From the NCBI GenBank assembly GCA_963676865.2, contig CAXXSS010000004.1, positions 1-64,000 on the forward strand: 64,000 nucleotides of DNA, read 5' to 3'. This stretch comes from JAAYUD01 sp963676865. GTDB lineage: Bacteria; Bacteroidota; Bacteroidia; Bacteroidales; Bacteroidaceae. Positions 60,184 to 64,000 of the stretch are shown in pieces. The translations under genes were made by a program, and so were the position numbers. How positions within the stretch are numbered: position 1 is the first letter of the stretch; the number at the start of each line of letters is the position of its first letter. Below the pieces are notes generated by a model. It had not been told where the DNA came from and did not search any database. It saw only the letters and a program-made list of their open reading frames with translations.

Positions 60184-61362
60184 ATGAAATTAAACATGCA
60201 AAACGGCATTGCTGCCGAAGGAGTAAAAGAGCCTTTTTTGAAAGGTATTATGGAACGTTTAAAAGTATTTTTAGTAGCGCACTATGACTTTCGTTACAAT
60301 ACCGTGGCGGATACGTACGAATGTAGAGCGCGCCAGTCGCAACGTGATTTTGTTGAAGTGGACCGTCGCGTTCGCAACGATATTGTTCTATCGGCTTTAG
60401 AATCGGGTGTCGACTGTATTGATCGGGATGTGATGCGCATCATCGAATCTTCATTCACTCCGCCCTATAACCCTATACAGGAGTACATCAGCGCCCTTCC
60501 CTCGTGGGATGGCAGGGATCGGATCGAAGAATTGGCGGGGCGAATAAGCGACGACAAGTTGTGGAATATGGTCTTTCATCGGTGGCTGTTGGCGGTGGTG
60601 GCCCAGTGGATGCAAAAGTGCACCAAATTCGGTAACAGTATGGTACCTGTACTGATACATAGACGTCATGGGACGAAGAAATCGTCTTTCTGCCGTATGC
60701 TGCTTCCCCCCGTGCTTCGTTCTTATTTTATAGAAGAGTTTGACACCGAATCCAAATCCGCTTCGAAAGTAATGGCGAAGTTTGCCCTTGTCAATTTGGA
60801 CGAGATTCGCAAGTATTCTCTCTCGCAAATGGAACGGTTGAAGAATTTGATTCAACTTCCTCAAATAAATGTGGCGAGGCCTTATCGTGGAAGCTATCAA
60901 CACTTCGACCGGATGGCTTCGTTTATCGGTACTTCCAACCATGCGGATATCCTTACCGATCCGACGGGGAGCCGCCGTTTTTTCCCGATCGAGTTGGAAG
61001 ACCGTATCGGTAAATTCAAAATCTCGTACAAACAATTGTATGCACAGCTCAAAACGGAACTGCGCGGTGGAGCCCGTTATTGGTATACTCCTCACGAAGA
61101 GGCTTTGATTACGGAACGCAATAAACGCTTTTATCGTCGCCCGCACGAAGAAGGGCTTTTCTTCAGTCTGTTCCGTCTTCCTCGTAAGGGTGAACGGGCG
61201 GAGGAATACAGCATTCATCTCTTGTATGAGCACATGCGCAAGGTCAGTCCGGCTACGATGCGCGACATTTCGATTAATATGTTCGCCCGCCATTTGGCAA
61301 TGATCGGCGTAGAAAGCAGACACAGCTATTCCGGTTCTGTCTATTCGGTCGTTCGGTTATGA
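60184..61362 (+). CDS. VapE/DUF3874 family ATPase
   Basis: 392 residues from 60184 (MKLNMQNGIAAEGVKEPF), chosen because the promoter's -7 box overlaps the earlier ATG. P-loop region LIHRRHGTKKSSFCRMLLPP (about 157-176) with a degenerate Walker A, Walker B-like ALVNLDEIRK (about 200), FIGTSNHADILTDPTGSRRF before the sensor, and a C-terminal DUF3874 segment (MRDISINMFARHLAMIGVES). VapE proteins are virulence- or phage-associated helicase-like ATPases of SF3-like type. Here stand-alone, with the divergent HU-like gene, a pairing frequent in Bacteroidetes. Confidence 0.85.
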   Translation: MKLNMQNGIAAEGVKEPFLKGIMERLKVFLVAHYDFRYNTVADTYECRARQSQRDFVEVDRRVRNDIVLSALESGVDCIDRDVMRIIESSFTPPYNPIQEYISALPSWDGRDRIEELAGRISDDKLWNMVFHRWLLAVVAQWMQKCTKFGNSMVPVLIHRRHGTKKSSFCRMLLPPVLRSYFIEEFDTESKSASKVMAKFALVNLDEIRKYSLSQMERLKNLIQLPQINVARPYRGSYQHFDRMASFIGTSNHADILTDPTGSRRFFPIELEDRIGKFKISYKQLYAQLKTELRGGARYWYTPHEEALITERNKRFYRRPHEEGLFFSLFRLPRKGERAEEYSIHLLYEHMRKVSPATMRDISINMFARHLAMIGVESRHSYSGSVYSVVRL

Positions 61363-61511
61363 TCGTTACCAGAGCTGTTGTGCCCACAGAAAACAGTGAC
61401 AATTGCGAGACTCAGCTTTCATAAATTACTGTGTGACAACTTAATAATGCCTTTTCTAGGTCCCGTTTTAGTCTCGAGCCTTTACAATACTCTGATTGAT
61501 AGATATTTGAC

Positions 61512-61643
61512 ATGACGGATATGTTTTCGAAACTTGATTTTCCATTCGAATTTCAGTTGTTTGTGATTACGCACGACGTGAATCTACTAAACGAAGACTT
61601 TCGAAGAGATTTCACTTGGTTCACAGAAAAGAATGATCTTTAG
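61512..61643 (+). CDS. Possible 43-residue protein
   Basis: Frame MTDMFSKLDFPFEFQLFVIT then HDVNLLNEDFRRDFTWFTEKN. Looks protein-like in composition (acid and aromatic residues) but has no recognised family and no clear promoter. It may be a fragment of a decayed gene. The surrounding 300 bases upstream (61363-61511) hold nothing I can support. Confidence 0.25.
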   Translation: MTDMFSKLDFPFEFQLFVITHDVNLLNEDFRRDFTWFTEKNDL

Positions 61644-61645
61644 TC

Positions 61646-61697
61646 TGTATCATCGAAAAAGTGTTGTGTTTACTTGTTTGTATCATCGAAAAAGTGT
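61646..61697. repeat. 19-bp direct repeat
   Basis: TGTATCATCGAAAAAGTGT occurs at 61646-61664 and again at 61679-61697, 33 bases apart. It bridges the short frame above and the 78-codon frame below, and may mark a small rearrangement. Confidence 0.7.
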
Positions 61698-61897
61698 GTT
61701 TTTGGAAAAAATATAGGATATGGGACGAAAGGCTTTTAGACAACTTAGGGTTTGATAGTCATTCAATGTTTTGCTATCGGCTAAATATGGCACAGGTGAA
61801 GGCTTATGCCATGTGGAGAAGGGGCAAGTTTGACAAAAGTGTCATTGATAATGTTCTTGAGAATGGAGTTTCCCTCATAGCGGATACCTTTGTTTAG
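61661..61897 (+). CDS. Possible small protein or gene remnant before the rpsA terminator
   Basis: 78 codons. The first 20 residues overlap the direct repeat and look artificial; the rest (ERLLDNLGFDSHSMFCYRLN, AQVKAYAMWRRGKFDKSVID) reads like a folded domain. It could be the C-terminal fragment of a mobile-element or plasmid protein. No family recognised. Ends 7 bases before the terminator hairpin of rpsA. Confidence 0.35.
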   Translation: MLCLLVCIIEKVCFWKKYRIWDERLLDNLGFDSHSMFCYRLNMAQVKAYAMWRRGKFDKSVIDNVLENGVSLIADTFV

Positions 61898-61903
61898 AAA
61901 AAG

Positions 61904-61936
61904 AAAAGAGGCTGCAAATGACTTGCAACCTCTTTT
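61904..61936 (-). terminator. Terminator of rpsA
   Basis: Stem AAAAGAGG.TGCAA with TTGCA.CCTCTTTT around a short loop; on the minus strand followed by CTTTTTC. 25 bases after the rpsA stop. Near-symmetric, so it may also serve the plus strand. Confidence 0.8.
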
Positions 61937-61960
61937 GTTCAAATTATAATTCAGTAAAAA

Positions 61961-63871
61961 CTATTCTGCTGTAGCTTCAGTTTCTGTAGCTTCTGTAGTT
62001 TCTTCTGCCTTAGGCTCTTCAGATTTTACTTCTTCAGTTTCTTCGGCTTTCGGTTCAACTTTTACAGTTTTTGTTACTACTTTAGTTTCTTTCTTGTCTT
62101 CATCCATTTTCTCTTTCAAAGCAGCCAATGTGTCGATATCACCGAGAGTTGTAGATGCTGCTTGGTTTTGAACCTGAGAATCATCTTTCTTCTTGCGGTT
62201 GTTATTCGATTTTTTAACTTGCTTGTCACCACCACCTTTGGCATCTTCGAAGATACGGCTGTGTGAGAGGATGATTCTCTTAGAATCTTTGTTGAATTCG
62301 ATTACTTTGAATTCGAGTTTCTCATCGAGTTGAGCTTGTGTACCGTCTTCTTTAACCAAATGCTTTGGTGTAGCAAATCCTTCTACGCCGTAAGGTAATG
62401 CGATAACAGCACCTTTGTCGAGCATTTCGATGATTTGTCCTTCGTGGATTGAACCTACAGTGAAGATTGTTTCGAATACATCCCATGGATTTTCTTCGAG
62501 TTGTTTGTGACCGAGGCTCAAACGACGGTTTTCTTTATCTATTTCGAGAACGACAACTTCGATTGGTTCGCCAAGTTTGGTGAATTCAGAAGGATGTTTG
62601 ATTTTCTTTGTCCAAGAAAGATCCGAAATATGGATCAAGCCGTCAACACCTTCTTCGATTTCAACAAATACACCGAAATTGGTGAAGTTGCGAACGGTAG
62701 CCGTGTGTTTTGAATTGACAGGATACTTCTCTTCGATTGTTTCCCATGGGTCTTGTTTGAGTTGCTTAATGCCAAGAGACATTTTGCGTTCTGAACGATC
62801 GAGTGATAATACAACTGCTTCTACTTCGTCGCCCACTTTCATGAAGTCTTGTGCAACACGGAGATGTTGTGACCAAGACATTTCACTTACGTGAATCAAT
62901 CCTTCTACGCCTGCTGCAATTTCAACGAACGCACCATAATCGGCCATAACAACAACTTTACCTTTAATATGATCGCCCACTTTGAGGTCGGGATTAAGAG
63001 CATCCCATGGATGAGGAGTGAGTTGTTTCAAACCGAGAGCGATACGTTTCTTTTCGTCATCGAAATCGAGAATAACAACATTGAGTTTTTGGTCAAGCTG
63101 CACAACTTCGTGTGGATCGCTTACGCGGCCCCAAGATAGGTCGGTGATGTGAATCAAACCGTCTACGCCACCCAAGTCGATGAATACACCGTAAGAGGTA
63201 ATATTTTTGACAGTTCCCTCGAGGACTTGTCCTTTTTCGAGTTTGCTGATAATTTCTTTCTTCTGTTGTTCGAGTTCTGCCTCAATAAGGGCTTTGTGAG
63301 ATACGACAACGTTTTTGTATTCTTGGTTGATTTTAACGACTTTGAATTCCATTGTTTTACCAACGAACATGTCGTAATCGCGAATAGGTTTAACATCGAT
63401 TTGAGAACCGGGTAAGAATGCTTCGATACCGAATACATCTACAATCATACCGCCTTTTGTACGGCATTTGATGTAACCCTTGATAATCTCTTCGTTGGCA
63501 AGTGCGTTGTTTACATGTTCCCAAGAACGAGAAGCACGGGCTTTGCGGTGAGATAGAGCCAATTGCCCTTTCTTGTCTTCCAGGTTTTCGATGTAGACTT
63601 CTACTGTGTCGCCTACTTTCAGATCGGGATTGTAACGGAATTCGTTCAATGCAATAACACCATCAGACTTGTATCCGATGTTGACAACAACTTCGCGTTT
63701 GTTCATTGTGATTACTGTTCCGTCGACAACTTCGCTGTCGTTGAGCTTGTTCAGAGTTGAGTCATAAGACTTCTCTTGGTCTTCTATGCTTTTTTCAGCC
63801 TGGACTTGACCTTTTTCGTACTCATCCCAATTGAAATCTTCAAGAGGGGCAATGTTCTTTAAATTCTCCAT
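61961..63871 (-). CDS. rpsA: 30S ribosomal protein S1
   Basis: 636 residues. Six S1-type OB-fold repeats (about 45-545) with typical ends such as KNITSYGVFIDLGGVDGLIH, ADYGAFVEIAAGVEGLIHVS and NFTNFGVFVEIEEGVDGLIH. A C-terminal tail of about 90 residues rich in K, E and A (KKSNNNRKKKDD, EETTEATETEATAE) is long but usual in Bacteroidetes. Helps bind mRNA to the ribosome, important in a phylum that mostly lacks Shine-Dalgarno sequences. Start follows a short leader below a strong promoter. Confidence 0.97.
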   Translation of the reverse strand: MENLKNIAPLEDFNWDEYEKGQVQAEKSIEDQEKSYDSTLNKLNDSEVVDGTVITMNKREVVVNIGYKSDGVIALNEFRYNPDLKVGDTVEVYIENLEDKKGQLALSHRKARASRSWEHVNNALANEEIIKGYIKCRTKGGMIVDVFGIEAFLPGSQIDVKPIRDYDMFVGKTMEFKVVKINQEYKNVVVSHKALIEAELEQQKKEIISKLEKGQVLEGTVKNITSYGVFIDLGGVDGLIHITDLSWGRVSDPHEVVQLDQKLNVVILDFDDEKKRIALGLKQLTPHPWDALNPDLKVGDHIKGKVVVMADYGAFVEIAAGVEGLIHVSEMSWSQHLRVAQDFMKVGDEVEAVVLSLDRSERKMSLGIKQLKQDPWETIEEKYPVNSKHTATVRNFTNFGVFVEIEEGVDGLIHISDLSWTKKIKHPSEFTKLGEPIEVVVLEIDKENRRLSLGHKQLEENPWDVFETIFTVGSIHEGQIIEMLDKGAVIALPYGVEGFATPKHLVKEDGTQAQLDEKLEFKVIEFNKDSKRIILSHSRIFEDAKGGGDKQVKKSNNNRKKKDDSQVQNQAASTTLGDIDTLAALKEKMDEDKKETKVVTKTVKVEPKAEETEEVKSEEPKAEETTEATETEATAE

Positions 63872-63924
63872 TAAAATTAATACTTGTTTTTAATTAATTA
63901 GTTAGACATTATATAAATCGGGCG

Positions 63925-63956
63925 CAAAGGTACGAGTTATTTCTTTATCACCCAAA
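63925..63956 (-). promoter_or_regulatory. Promoter of rpsA
   Basis: On the minus strand: TTTG at 63956-63953, 20-nt spacer, TACCTTTG at 63932-63925. A textbook Bacteroidetes promoter, 54 bases before the rpsA start. Confidence 0.85.
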
Positions 63957-64000
63957 GAAATATACGATTTTATTTCTTAATTCTTCAGGTAGTAATTTAC

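Noticed and set aside
60451..61323. 290-codon minus-strand frame opposite VapE
   Set aside because: Long but antisense to a recognised VapE/DUF3874 gene with a matching promoter; arises from the GC-richer codons of VapE.

Overview
The window comes from a low-GC member of the Bacteroidales (Bacteroidetes). Evidence: SusC/SusD-type lipoprotein genes, many CarboxypepD_reg/beta-barrel outer-membrane proteins, Bacteroidetes-type promoters (TTTG, about 19-20 nt, TAnnTTTG) before tRNA and ribosomal genes, DUF2023 beside flavodoxin, and almost no Shine-Dalgarno sequences on host genes. I cannot assign a genus safely. The thiazole branch of thiamine synthesis runs through a Thi4-type enzyme instead of ThiGH, which is unlike typical Bacteroides thetaiotaomicron and may help placement.

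Region 1 (1-9917) is the repressor-proximal end of a Mu-like transposable prophage lying in reverse. A rightward S24 repressor faces a leftward early operon: HTH protein, MuA-like DDE transposase, MuB-like ATPase, a second P-loop ATPase, a run of tiny overlapping genes, a GemA-like protein, DUF3164 and other small genes. The operon runs off the left edge. The phage end abuts the last 99 codons of a susC gene, so the prophage almost certainly interrupts a SusC transporter.

Region 2 (9918-22153): the downstream part of that utilisation locus (susC tail, susD, DUF4843, PKD-like lipoproteins), then pheT, yebC, a TSCPD protein, a 1.6-kb gene-poor stretch with a complex palindromic repeat, a histidine ammonia-lyase and, divergently, nspC. 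Region 3 (22209-22671) is a Gly-Leu-Leu-Gly tRNA operon with promoter and terminator. Region 4 (23645-28420) is a five-gene thiamine operon (thiD, thiE, thiC, thi4, thiE-like) behind a TPP riboswitch.

Region 5 (28622-37365) is a five-gene leftward operon: TonB-dependent receptor, small lipoprotein, DUF6850 beta-barrel, DUF4876 lipoprotein and a large secreted M16 metalloprotease. This is my best candidate for an undescribed system. Its receptor-plus-M16 pairing recalls the ferredoxin import-and-cleave (Fus) system of Pectobacterium. Region 6 (37653-41768): DUF2023-flavodoxin, gpmA-methyltransferase, and an SPFH membrane protein, with a second copy of the palindromic repeat. Region 7 (41859-48622): a complete TetR-controlled YbhGFSR-like ABC exporter with TolC and adaptor, and twin operator palindromes upstream.

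Region 8 (48946-58721) is accessory: a GC-rich beta-barrel protein that looks transferred, a solitary PD-(D/E)XK nuclease, an isochorismatase-like hydrolase with a YdeI-like protein, and an AbiEii-type toxin-antitoxin pair bracketed by a duplicated 3' end of an outer-membrane protein gene. Region 9 (59219-63956): a divergent HU-like/VapE pair with a 36-bp inverted repeat between them, gene debris, and rpsA with promoter and terminator.
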